Assembly: GCF_000308515.1 (NCBI RefSeq)
Contig: NZ_BAFV01000125.1
Coordinates: 62,001-126,000 of the forward strand
Source: Nocardia carnea NBRC 14403
GTDB lineage: Bacteria; Actinomycetota; Actinomycetes; Mycobacteriales; Mycobacteriaceae
Length of the DNA: 64,000 nt
Direction of reading: 5' to 3'
Part shown: positions 1-12,000 of the stretch, in pieces
How positions within the stretch are numbered: the stretch's first letter is position 1
Layout of the letters: each line of letters begins with the position of its first letter
Notes under the pieces: model-generated
What the model was told of the DNA's origin: nothing
The model's input: only the letters and a program-made list of their open reading frames with translations
Database searches by the model: none
Translations under genes and position numbers: made by a program

Positions 1-3000
1 GCAGATGCTGCCGGGGCCGGGGGCCGTCCCGAGACCACTGGTGCTCCGGGCCGTCCCGCGACGGCGATGCCGGCCGGCCGGATCGACGCGCCGGCACTCG
101 ATGGTGCTCAGCGCAATCCTGTGGGGGGCCGGATACCGGGGGAAGCGACCCGGACGGTTTCGGCGGCCGGCGAAACGGCGCCACCACCGAGAGGCACGGA
201 CACCGCCGCGAACCGTCCGCACGCCTCGACCGCTGCTGCCTCGACCTCGACCTCGACCGAGCTTGCTTCGGCCGGCCCGGCGGCCGAAGCAGGCGATCGC
301 CCGGTGCCGCAGGGCGCGGCCGGCGGTGCCGAGGCCGGCCGGAACGGGACGGGTACCGATGCTGCCGGGTTTCGCTCGTCCGGCGACGGACGCGCCACCA
401 GCGCACAGGCGGAGACCGACGGCGGCGGAAACAAGCGTGCTACGGCAGGTGGGGAGAATACTTCCGGTGAGCGTGTGGGTGGAGCCGCCGCTCCAGTCGA
501 AACCACAGGTGAGCCGGGTGTGTCCGGTGACCGCGCGGTCCCGGGTGAGTCCGATGCTTCCGGTCACCGTGCGCCCGCCGCGGAGGCCGAGTCGACGGGG
601 GCGTCGGACGGTCGAGTCCCGGAAGGGCCGACGTCGCGCGAACGCGCCGAGGAGATCCTGGCCGATTTCCATGCCCGCTCGGCCGAGCACCTTCCGGCGA
701 ATCTGCGTTTGTCCAAGCTGTCCGACGAAGCGGTGGCCGCGGGGCTTTTCCACGGTGATGAGCGGGATTCGCTGATCGCGGGGATGGAGATCATTCGGCG
801 CCAGACCGTGAGCGAGCAGATTCCCGGCGGCATGGTGGTGCGGCATACGCAGCTCGAGGGTGCGCTCGAGCTGGCGGCGGGGCGGCCGGTGGAGATGCTG
901 CCGGGGCAGGGCAAGACGCTGATGTTCATGCTGCATTCGATGCGGCAGGCGGTCAGCGAGGGCTCGGTGCTGCTGGTCACGACCGCCGACGGGCTGGCGC
1001 ATCGTGAGTTCACCGCGTACCGGCGGGTGCTCGAGCCCTTCGGTATCGACGTGGTGCGTGCCGATCAGGAGTCCGGGTTCGGGCACAAGCCCGGTCGCCC
1101 GTCGATCGTGGTGGCCACTGGCGAGACGGTCGGACATCTGTGCAATTCCGGTCAGCAGGCGCCGCCGCGCAGCGTGGTGATCGACGAGATGGACGCCGTC
1201 GTCGACCGCGGCGAGAAGACGTTCATCCGTTCGGAGAGCCAGTCGGAGGCGGCGGCACAGCCGACTGCCCAGGAGGTGTTCGACGCTCATGATTTCCTGG
1301 CCGGCGCGCTGGCGAAGGGGCAGTTGTCCCATGAAGATTTCGGTCTGAAACGCCTCGTCGAAGAAGTCGATATCGAACTGCCCGACGGAAGCTTCGAGAT
1401 CGGGGCCGACTACTGGTACGACGGGCAGGCGAGTCTCACCTCTGCTGGGGTGGAGAAGGTACGGGCGCTACCAGGCGGGCAGCGCTGGCTGCAGGACATG
1501 GGGCGCTCGCGGCTGGAGATGGCTGCCGCCGCAGAGTTCACCACCCGCAACAAGACCCACTACGTGATGGATCAGGGCAAGATCGTCCTCATCGATCAGG
1601 GCGAACACGGTCTGCAGCGCAATCCGAAGACCTCGAGCGAAACCCGGTGGAGCGCCGAGGAGGGCAAGGCCGGTCTCGCCCAGGCCGTGGAGGCCAAGGA
1701 AATCCGCGCCGCCGAGACGATCGGGATGAGCGCCGAACAGCACGGGATCGTGGTTCGCGCCGACACCGACTCCGCCAGAAGTATCACCGCCGCCGAGATC
1801 TACGGCACCGATCGCTTCTTCGACCACGTCACGGGGGCCTCGGGTACCCTAGCCGACCTCGGTGGCGTCCTGAAAACCGTCTACCACCTCGACCCACCGC
1901 ACCGGGTTGACCCCTACACCCCCTCGCGGCTGGTCGAGGGTGCCCCCGAGGTGCACGAGAACACCCGGGCAAAACTTCACGGACTCGCCGAATCCGCCCA
2001 CGCCATGTGGGACGGCGGCCAGGGCCGGTTCCAGGAAATCCTCTGCCACCGTAACGATCTGGTGGAGAAGCAGGTGAACGCACTGGTGCGGGCCGGCGTG
2101 CCGCGCGAGGCGATCGAAGCCGTCGACGCCACCCGGATCGCGAAGTGGGGTGCGGAATGGGAAACTCGGCTGCAGAACGTTTTCGACGCCGCCGGTGCGC
2201 AGGGCAAGATCCTGGTGATCAATCGGCAGGGCCAGCGCGGCGTCGATATCTCCCCCTCTGACGAAGTGCTCGCCCAGGGCGGCATGCACGTCTGGATGAC
2301 CGAGGTCCCCGAACAGTCCTACATCTACGAGCAGGGCAAGAACCGTACCGCACGCAACGGTGCCCCCGGCAGCACGCAGGCATTCATGTCCCCACAGGAC
2401 GGGATCATCCGCAACGCTATGCACCTGAGCGGGGTCCGCGAAACCGTGGTGTCCTACGAACAGGCCGTCGGTGCACATCGCGCGAACCCGACCCGCGAAA
2501 CACACCACGCTGTCGTCGAGTCCGCGGACGCGCTGGCCTCGCGCGTGCCCGGGCTGCAGGAACGCGCCCACCATCAGCAGACCGCGCAGTTTCTGCTCCG
2601 CTACGCCCCCATCTCCGAACCCGAGGCGCTCCTCGAGGCCGTCACACCGTGGCATCCGGACAACGCCGACATCGCAGGGCCCGATACCCTCGCCGACCGC
2701 TCGACCAGGCTGGCCGGCCTGCTCGGTGTTCCACCTTCCGCACTTGCCGCTGCAGCAGCGTCCACGCCCGAGAACGGCGCGATCCCCGGGGACGACTCCT
2801 ACACCGAAGGGACGCCCGCCGGCAGCACCGACATCGTCGGCGCAGATCGTGGCTCCGCCCCTGTTACCGATACTGCTCGGGACACCGGCGCTGCCACCGA
2901 CGAAACGACCCGCATTGCCGAAACTCGTACCGCCGAGGAGGCTGATCCGCTTCGCGAACTCCTGCGCCGTGCCGCCGTCCCTCCCGCAGCGGTCGAAGCT

Positions 3001-6000
3001 CTGCACCAGTACATCGATGCCACCGCACCCGGCCGTGCCGTCCGGTACGGGCTGCTCACCGACGAACAGGCCCTCGAACACCTCACCGTGCGCCGTGCAC
3101 AGCTCGCCGCAGCCCTCGGCTGGGATGCTGTGGATATCGAAGGTGCCGAGGGACTTCGCCAGGTGGGCAACGCTGCAGCCGCCGCCCAGCGCGAACTGGC
3201 CCGGGCGCTGACGGCGGCGGCCGATCCCGGCCCTTCCTCCGAGCGCGACCCCGGCCCTTCCACCGACGTGTCTCCCGCACTCGCCGAGGTCAGCACTGCC
3301 ATGGCCCGCGACATCCTCGGCGAAGCCCTCATGGGTGAGGCAGCCGGCAGTGCAGCGAACCGACAGTACGACCAGGAAACCGAAGTGGCAATCGTCCGCG
3401 CCGACCGTACTGTTCCCAGCGCGGAGGTCGTCGAAGGAGCCGCGCACTATCTCGCCACCACCGCCCTGCTCGACCTGGTCACCGAGATCCACCGCCGCAG
3501 CCCCAACAATTGCGTCGACAACGGTGTCACCGGTATGCGCGTGCTCTTCCCCGACAAAGCCGACCACTTCACCATGCCACCGGGCGGACTCGCTTTGCGG
3601 GGACGCGACTGGGCCACCACTCGACAATCGTTCCGCAACGGGGCACCGCAAGAGGCCCGCTCGCTCGACGACGCCGTCGCCTCGCTGAAACGACGCCCGG
3701 GAGGCGCCCAAGTCCTGGTCTACCGATGGAAGAACTCCGAGGGTCGCAGCACCGACGCCGAGAACCATCTCGTCGTACTGGTCAACGACAGCACCGACCC
3801 CGCCCGGCCGAATCTGAAAGCGGTCGACCTCGCCGCATCGCCGGACGGCGACTACACCAACGATTTCGGCCCCGAGCACCTCGCCGACCGCCGCGCCTTG
3901 CTCAACCGGGCCGTCCCCCTGGCCACCTGGCAGCGTGAGCAAGAGCGCTACCTCGGCAGGCTGCCGGCGGCCGACCGCCGCTTCTGGACCATCAACTTCG
4001 ACACGGCCGGCGAACTCGTGCCCACCAGCCTGCCCGGCACCGCAGCCATGACCGAACGGCCGGATGTGAGTCCGGGACAGGATCGGCCAGTCGACGAAAC
4101 GCCGGCGCCCGTGACCGAGGCACGGACACCACAGCAACCGGCCCGGCCACCCGGTTCGCGTATCGACGCTTCGAACTCCGTCCGCGGCGCAGAGCCCGCC
4201 CATGTCGGTGCCCGTCCATCCGAGGACGCTGTTGTAGCCCCTGCCGATCCCGCGACAACCGCACGGCGATCGCCGCCTGCGGACACCGGGATCAGTGCCG
4301 GGGCCGATGCAGGTGAGCCGAACTGGCGGGTGCGCCGTCTGCGGGACGAGCTCGAGCTGACGCGGTACCTATATCACAAGGAGGAGACGAAGCAGGCCGC
4401 GCGGGCGATGATCGTTCGCATGCGTGAGGTGCTCACCGTATTGCACCCGGATGCCACCGAGGACCAGATCGAACGCGCATTCCTCGCACCAGAGCGAGTC
4501 CTGGACGGAATGGTGCCGCGCTCGGTGTCGTTGGATGAGCTGCTGGCGGACGGAAACCTCCGACAACTGATGCAGGCGTTGTACAACCCGATCGTGCGCC
4601 GGGGTGATCTGGTGCCGGAGTTCGCCGGCACCGAGTACACCGTGCCGATGCTGTATGCCGGTCTCGCGCGTTTGATGAATGAACGCGGTAAGCAACAGAG
4701 CTGGGAAGGGAGAGCCCGGGATCTGGGACTCGATGATATCGCCCTGAAGGAGGTCCGAGACCGGATCACCGGTGGCGACCCACAGCGTGATGTCGGCGAA
4801 GGGGAGCTGAAGGACATTGTGAATCAGGCTCACGATGCCCCCGATCTCGACGATATCGTGGCCGAACGTACTTGGAGCAGCGCGGAGGAGCGCGAGTTCG
4901 GCCTGCGGCAGCAGGTGCGCCGGGGAATCACCGTCCAGGACTGGGCGCTGCTGGGAATGCCCTTGTCACGCTGGGAAATCCAGGCGATACCCGGGGAACT
5001 GGTCGCACTGCGCAAGAGCCGGCTCGACCCCCGCCGGGAACTGCGCCGCGACGAGCACGGACTCGTCCGCGAGGATATCCTCGAAGACCTCCTCCGCTTC
5101 GAAGATCAGCTCCGCAGTGGCAGCGGAATCACCGATGCCGTCGGGCCCGTGCGCTTTGTCATTGCCGCGTACGCCTATGACGACAACGGTCGCCGGATGC
5201 GGGACGAATCGGGCGATGCAGTGGTCACCGATGTCTTCGTCTACCGCGACGCCGGAGTGGTCGATGCCGAAACCGCCCTGGCGCTCGACCCTGGCGAGTT
5301 CGCCGTTCCGCTCCCCTGGGGGACCGGTTCCTCGACGGTGACGTTCGACAAGGAAGGCCGATTGTTCCGTGAGCTCGCTGTCGAACAGGGCATCCCGCTG
5401 CTGGCCGGGATCTCGGGCAGTGCCGCCCGGCTGGCTTCCGCCTTCCGGTGGCTGAGACCAGTGGACGTCGACCCCGTGGATTTCGCCGGGGCGATTCTGG
5501 CCAAGCTGTCACCGATCCACCATTCGATGTACGAGCAGCTCCGCGGTATGCAGTTGACCGGTCTGCGGCTGCCGCTGGTCGACGAAGCCGTATCACGGGC
5601 CCGCTACGGTGCCGTGAACGAGATGTTCGCGGCCCTGTCCGAACAATTCGACCGCCCCCCGCTACACCATGCCCCCGACATCGCCCCGGTCACTCTGCCC
5701 GATGATGGCGACACACCGCGAGTGATGACCGAACGCGATAATGCCGGGCCCTCTGGAGGTGCACTGTACGAGCCGGGTGGGGGCGATGCCGGGTCATCTG
5801 GGTGGATCGGGAGCAGACCCTCCGATTCCGGTGGTCTTGTACCACCCCGGCCGCATACCTCCCTTATCGACGCGGCGGCCGATCACGGTGCGCGGCAACT
5901 CGATCCGCCACCAGAGCTGATCGGCCGACGGCGAAGCCGGCAGGCTCCGGTCACCGACACCGCGAGCGAACTGTCCGGGCGGACACTGACGCCGTGGAGC

Positions 6001-9000
6001 AGGCCGCGACTCGGGGGTGATCGGTCCCCGGGAACAACGCTGGACGAGGGTCTGGTCGCACCGCTGCATCAACCCGGCTGGAGGGTTCGGGCACCGCAGC
6101 TCGGGGTCGATGCCGAGGCATTGGGGGCGGTGCGTGACCAGATCACCGGTGGGCCTGCCGGCGCGATCGGCCGGCGACCGGGTTCGGAGCCGGGCCCGGC
6201 GCAGGCGGTGGCGGAGGACTTCCTCCGGAATATGGCCGATGTGCTGTCCGGGCGGTGGGCCGCCGATGTTCGGTCCGGGAGGCGGAGCCCGGATCCTCAG
6301 GTTCTGGGGGTATTCGAAGCGGTGATCGAAAAGCTGGGGCTGGCCGGTCATCCGGATGTCAGTTATGAGCAGTGGTTGACGGAGTTGCCGGGGTACAGCC
6401 GTGCCGCGACGGGGGGCTCGCTGCGGCCGGGAGAGGCATTGGCCGAGGCCGGGATCCGGCATCAGCGAGCGGCGGAGCGCGATGAGATCGCGAGGCTGCC
6501 GACACCGGTTCTGCTGCTGAACCATCTGTTGACGGAGTCGGCGCGCAACCCTGAGTCGCCTCTGGTGAATCCGGCGACCTACCGATCCGCCGACGCGTGC
6601 CGGCCGGATACCTCGCCGGCGGAGCGGTTCGACCGAGTGCATGAAGTATTCGGCGACCCGGGACGGTCGGATGCCGGCGTAAAGGCCGAAGACTTCCCGT
6701 TGCCCGGGCGATTGGACCGGAAAACCCGCCCGCACACCGCCGAGGCCGCCGCCGAACTCGACCGGCTCGCCGAGTTCGCCCAGGACCAGGCCGACTGGGC
6801 CAACACCGTGGTCGCAGGTCTTCGTGGGCTCGAGCGTCCTCCCGGCCCCGCCGATTGGGAGCAAGAGTTCTGGAAGATCACCGATCAGCGCACCACGACA
6901 ACGGCCTCGGAGGCCGGGCAGGACGCGCTGTCCGAAGCGATCGACCGACCCCGCCGTACCAGACTCGGAGAGATTCCCCGCTACGGTGACGGCCCGATCT
7001 GGATTCCGGGGAGGCAAAACCCGGTGGGATTGCCGACCTGGGCCCGGGAGACTTTCGCCGCCGCCGGTGCACGGGCCCCGCGGCGATTCACCGCCGAAGG
7101 CGTCACCGGAGACATCCTCGAAATCCGCATTCGCCTCACCGACGGCACGACCGCCCTCGGGCGAAGGCTCATCCGTGGCGAAACCGCCGAAAACCTCGCG
7201 CGAGAAATCCGGCAGCGCCGCGCCGAACGGACGGGGAAACTCCCATTCGGTGGACCGGCCTTGGGCCCTGGGCAGGTGTTCTCCGAAACATCCCGTGAGG
7301 AAGAGCGCACGCGAATCCTCAACGACGCATTCACCCAGCTGGCCGCGCCCGGCGAATTCACCGCTGCCACCTGGGCCGAGATCGCCTACAAACTGTTCCA
7401 CGCACCACAGCGAAAATCCGGCTCCGACGCTGTCATCCGGTCCTTCATGGCTGCTGCCGGCGTTCACCGCCTCGGCCGGGTCCCCGATTTCCCCCACGAT
7501 ATCGATCTACTCGCCATGGTGACGAGCCAGGACGAGTTCATCGCCCTCATCGTCGAATACGGCAACATCACCGGAGGAATAGGCAGCCACCCGAACACCG
7601 AGCCGGTCGGCGACGCCACTGCACCCGGCGGCGCTATCGGCCGGAGACCGAGCGAGGATGCCGCGGGTGGAGCGGATGCCGGGCGGGGGTGGGCGGCGGT
7701 CGAGAGCCTGCGGCGCGATGTGTTCGCGGGGCATACCACGATTGCCGATATCGGTGTCGCTCTGCAGGCGGAGTTGCGGGCGTTGCCCGGCGGCGAGGAC
7801 CACAGCGTGCTCGGATTCGATCGGGTCGATGCGGAGGTGGATATCGGCGAGTTGCGGGTGTATGCGCAGGCGGTGCTGGATATCTGCACAGTCTTCCCCG
7901 CGCATACGAAGCGCTCGATCGTGCTCGGTCGACACGATTTCCCGCGACACATCAGGACCTACGACTCTTCTTATCCCGGAGAGCGGCAGCGGCAGATCAT
8001 CCTGGATCTCCGGACCGGTCGATTGAGAGGCCAACCCGAGCCACTCCCCATGGAGATCTCCCCGGTGGGGGAGCGCCGCGGTGATTCCGCGGACCGCGCG
8101 AGAAATCGGTGGGCGGTGCGTGATCTGTTGCCCCATCTCGGTATTCCGGGTTGGGAGTACGCCGGCCAGTTGGTGCTGCCGACGCTGATGGAATCCTTCG
8201 AGCAGGACTTCGCGGCGACTGCGCGGCCGGTCGAGAGGCAGCGCGGTCCGCATTGGGACGCATTCGATGATTGGCAGGTCCTGCAGGGTCTCGGCAGGGG
8301 CGACTTGATGCACGCGCTCGGCCGGGAGTACACGGTGGCCGTCGGGGTGGCCGCGGCAATCACCGAGGGTCGTGCCATGGCGGACAGCCCCGCCGGGCGG
8401 CTATACGAATTACTGGCAGCTCAGGACGGGATCGAGAAGCGTCCGATCACCGGGCACGCACCGATGGGTGAGCTGCGGGAGGCGACGAATGCCGAGAAGC
8501 TCGGGGTGCCGGCGGATCTGGTGGATGAATTCTCCGTCATCGGCGCCGATGCGGACCTCGGTGATCCGAATGCCGTCGCGCGGGTCAACGAGGCAGTGGG
8601 GGATAGGTTACGGGGACTCCTGCGTGGTGTCCCGGGACACGAGAACATCAAAGTTGTCGGTTTCGATTCGCCACATCTCGACACCGACGTGGTGAAAGAA
8701 GTCGCCAGGGGGATGGTCTGGCTGATGCAGACGTATCCGGAGACCGATATTCGCGAGGTCGGTTTCGGCAATCTCAGCTATACAGATGGAGCCAAAGCCG
8801 CGACCCTCCCGGCGCACGGTGCCGTCCGGTGCTACACCAAATCGATCGTTTTCGACACCATATGGGCCGAGAACGCCGGCGAAGTGCGCAAGCAGGTCCG
8901 GCGCACGGTCGCCTCAGGTTTGCATCCCGAGAGTTTCCTGCTGCGGCCGGTCATCGCCTACACCGCACACGAATACATGCACGCACTCGGCGTAGCGGGC

Positions 9001-12000
9001 AGTAACGACGGTGAAATGGCCGCCCTCGAAGCCTTGGCCGATCTGTACCTCGCAGAGGAGCGCGGCGAACCGACGCCGGCCGGCTGGCTGGCCTGGCTGC
9101 GCACCGCGATCCCCGCCTACGGCTTCGACGAGGCCGGTCGGTTCATAGCCGAAGAATCGGTGGCCGACGGCGGGGCCGATGTAGCCGTCCGCCGCTATGT
9201 GCTCGGGCCGCACGCCGAGGTCCGAGCACCGAGCCTGGTCCAGCACGATCTCCTCGTCGAGGCCGCGGCCCGCAACGCGCAGCACGGCCGGTGGGAGTCG
9301 ATGCTCGACGCACACAGGTTCCGGCGCAATGAGTCCCTCCTGCAGCGCTACCGCCAATACGACACAAGGATCGGTGTCGCCGGTCGGGCGTTCGAAGCCG
9401 CCAGGGCGCGGGTTCTCGGTGCGGTGGATACCTCCGGTAGTGACGCGTATTCTGATCGGCCCGAAAGCCCGCGGTCCTCGAATGCCGGTAACGGGGACGG
9501 TTCCCGGTCCGAGGAGTCGCGGGGAGGCATGGGCGACGGTCTCATCGGCAGTCGTCCCTCGGCCGTGCCCCCCGCGCAGCGGTATGGGCCGGGAATCTCC
9601 GATGAATGGTCGGAGTTGATCGAAGCGGGGACCTCGCGGCTGGGGCGTAACCGTACGATCGGTGCCCGGTTGCAGTCGGTTCTGCGTGCCCTTCCCGGTC
9701 ATGACGGTGTGGTCGTGAAATTCGACGATTCCCGGTTGACGCCGGAGGTGCTTGCGGAGTTCGCGCGGGCGTGGGTGACGCTGTTCACCAGATACCCGGA
9801 CGTGGATGTTCCGGTCATCGAGCCGTCTGTTCTGTGGGAAGGTGAGGCGGTCTCGGCATTCGCCTCCGATGATCCGCGGCGTACGCGGGTGGCCGGTTCG
9901 CCGGCAGAGCAGGGATCGCCGAAGGTGCCGGCGCTGTATGTGAATCGCCGATTCTTTGTGAAACCGGACGTTTTCCGAGCGGAGACGGGGAGGACCGGCA
10001 CACCGGATGATCCGTACGGTGATTACTTCCTGGAGCACGTGCACGGAGCCGTGGCCGCGGGTGAGCTGCCGGCGATGGTGCCGGATCGGCCGGCCTATGC
10101 GGTCGCCGTGCTGGCATTCGCTGTAGCGCTGGATATTTCGCGTGACCGGCGAGCTCACCCGGCCGTGGACGAATTGTTACGCGAGGCATTCGCCGGTACG
10201 GGTCGCCCACAGCACGGGCCGGAGTTCCGGCGGTGGCAGCTCGAGATGCTGCCGGATGCGTTCGAATGGTCCACGGGTGTGCTGGACAAGTCGAAGGCGC
10301 TGGCGCTGGGGCTACTGAGTACGGAGTTGCCGGAACGGGAGGAAGGACTGCTGACCGGGTTGGCCGGACTGCAGGATGCAGACGACGAGTCGGCGCCGCG
10401 CAGCGTGGCCGCAACCGATACCGACCCCGTGCCCCTGCCCGAACCAGGAAACGCGGCATTGATGCCCGCCATGGTGACCGATGACGAGTGGGCGGCCCTG
10501 TCGACTGGGCACGATATCGCGACCCATCTGCGCGAGGCGCTGTATGCCGAAACCGGGCGGCATTTCGAGGTGACCGGGTTCGATTCGGAACTGGACTTGG
10601 ACGTGTTGCGGGAATACGCGCGGACCGCCTTCGAATTCCGTGACGATCTCGCGGTCTACAACGTCCCCGAAATTGCCGTCATCGACACGAAGAAAGTCAG
10701 CGGCACCAGGTCATTGGGGTACGCCGAACGAGCCTACGACGAAAAGGCGACTCCGCGGCGATATGAATTCGAGCACCCCGACGGTCGCCCGGTCCGGCTC
10801 CACGCCATGCGACTGGTGCTGGATCGCAACTATGCCGAGAATGCCGAGAATTTCTGGCGTGCTATGACTATCGCGGCGGACAGTGGCTACCACCCCGATA
10901 GTGTCCGGCATCGTCCTGTGCGAGCGGTAGTGTTGCACGAGCTGGGGCATGCAGCCGACTACGCAGGGCATGGTGTGGCTCGCACGCTGATCGCAAATGC
11001 GCTGCTGAACCATTACATCGCCAAACGCCTGGGCCCGGCCACGGAAGCCGGCTACCAGCAGTGGCTGCAGAGCCGGCTCTGCGGATACAGCTTCCACGCC
11101 GGAGGGCAGCTGAACATGGGTGAAGCGATTGCGGCAGCGTTTTCCGACGTCCGGTCGCGGGGCTACGACAACGTCGGGGACGCGACGCGGATCATCTACG
11201 ACCTGACGGTCAACGCCGCTGATAGTTCACCGGCCGGGCGGGCGCGTCGATTCCTCGACCGCCAGCGATTCGGTGCCGCGCGGTATCACCGCGGAACCGG
11301 CGGCATGATCACCCGGCGGACTTCCCGGTCCTCCACGCCTCTGGTCGAGGACACTGATCCGCACGGAACAGGCGATACGATCCGGTCTTCGGGAGCCGGG
11401 CGTGATGCGTCGACCGAATTGATCGGGAGCAGACCCTCCGAGCCCGACAAGCACTCGGTGGGGCCGGCGCCAGGTGATGGTCCGCGGCCGACACCGTGGG
11501 CGCTCGAGCGCCCCGGTTCCACTGGTTCCCTGTGCAATCCTTCCGAAGCGCCACTTGATATTCCGTGGACACCCACCGCCGAACGCCCGGCCGCCCCACC
11601 CCTACCCGCGACACCCATGCCTACCGGCATTCCCGTCGTGTCCGGACGCCGCCTTCCCTCGCCACACCTCCGAACCGTCGACACCGCCGCCACTCCAGCT
11701 CATACCGGCCGCCCCTCGGCTCCACCCGACGTCACCACCACACCGGACGATGTCCCACGCCAGGCCATCGGCGCCCCGATCACCACGCCGCCCCGCCTCG
11801 CCAGTCCCTGGCACTCGCCCGGTACGAGCCCGCCCCCGGCCGTCCTCACCGGATCAGGGAGTTCCATCGACGACGGTCCCGGGACCGGGCAGTCGATGGT
11901 AGTCCCCGACGACTCCGATCCCCGGAGATCTGGTGGCGCTCCGGCCGAACCGGCGAACCCGGCGAGGGAACGTGATGGCGGTAACCCGCTCTTCGCGCAG

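Larger units (their letters stand above)
4204..11445 (+). repeat. Dispersed I-G-x-R-P-S linker motifs in the giant gene
   Basis: Short motifs recur between modules at codons starting 4204 (VGARPS), 5806 (IGSRPS), 6166 (IGRRPG), 7579 (IGSHPN), 7636 (IGRRPS), 9544 (IGSRPS) and 11422 (IGSRPS). The copies at 5805-5825 and 11421-11441 are identical over 21 bases. Each lies in a low-complexity Gly/Ser/Asp-rich linker at a module boundary. They may be recombination joints or processing sites. Confidence 0.7.

Noticed and set aside
1849-4203. Long minus-strand open frame (784 aa) opposite the giant gene
   Set aside because: It is a shadow of a GC-biased gene: Gly/Val/Arg-rich, no domains, while the plus strand has clear SecA and papain motifs.
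5794-7497. 567-aa minus-strand frame
   Set aside because: Antisense of the giant gene with Pro/Arg/Gly-rich composition and no recognisable domain.
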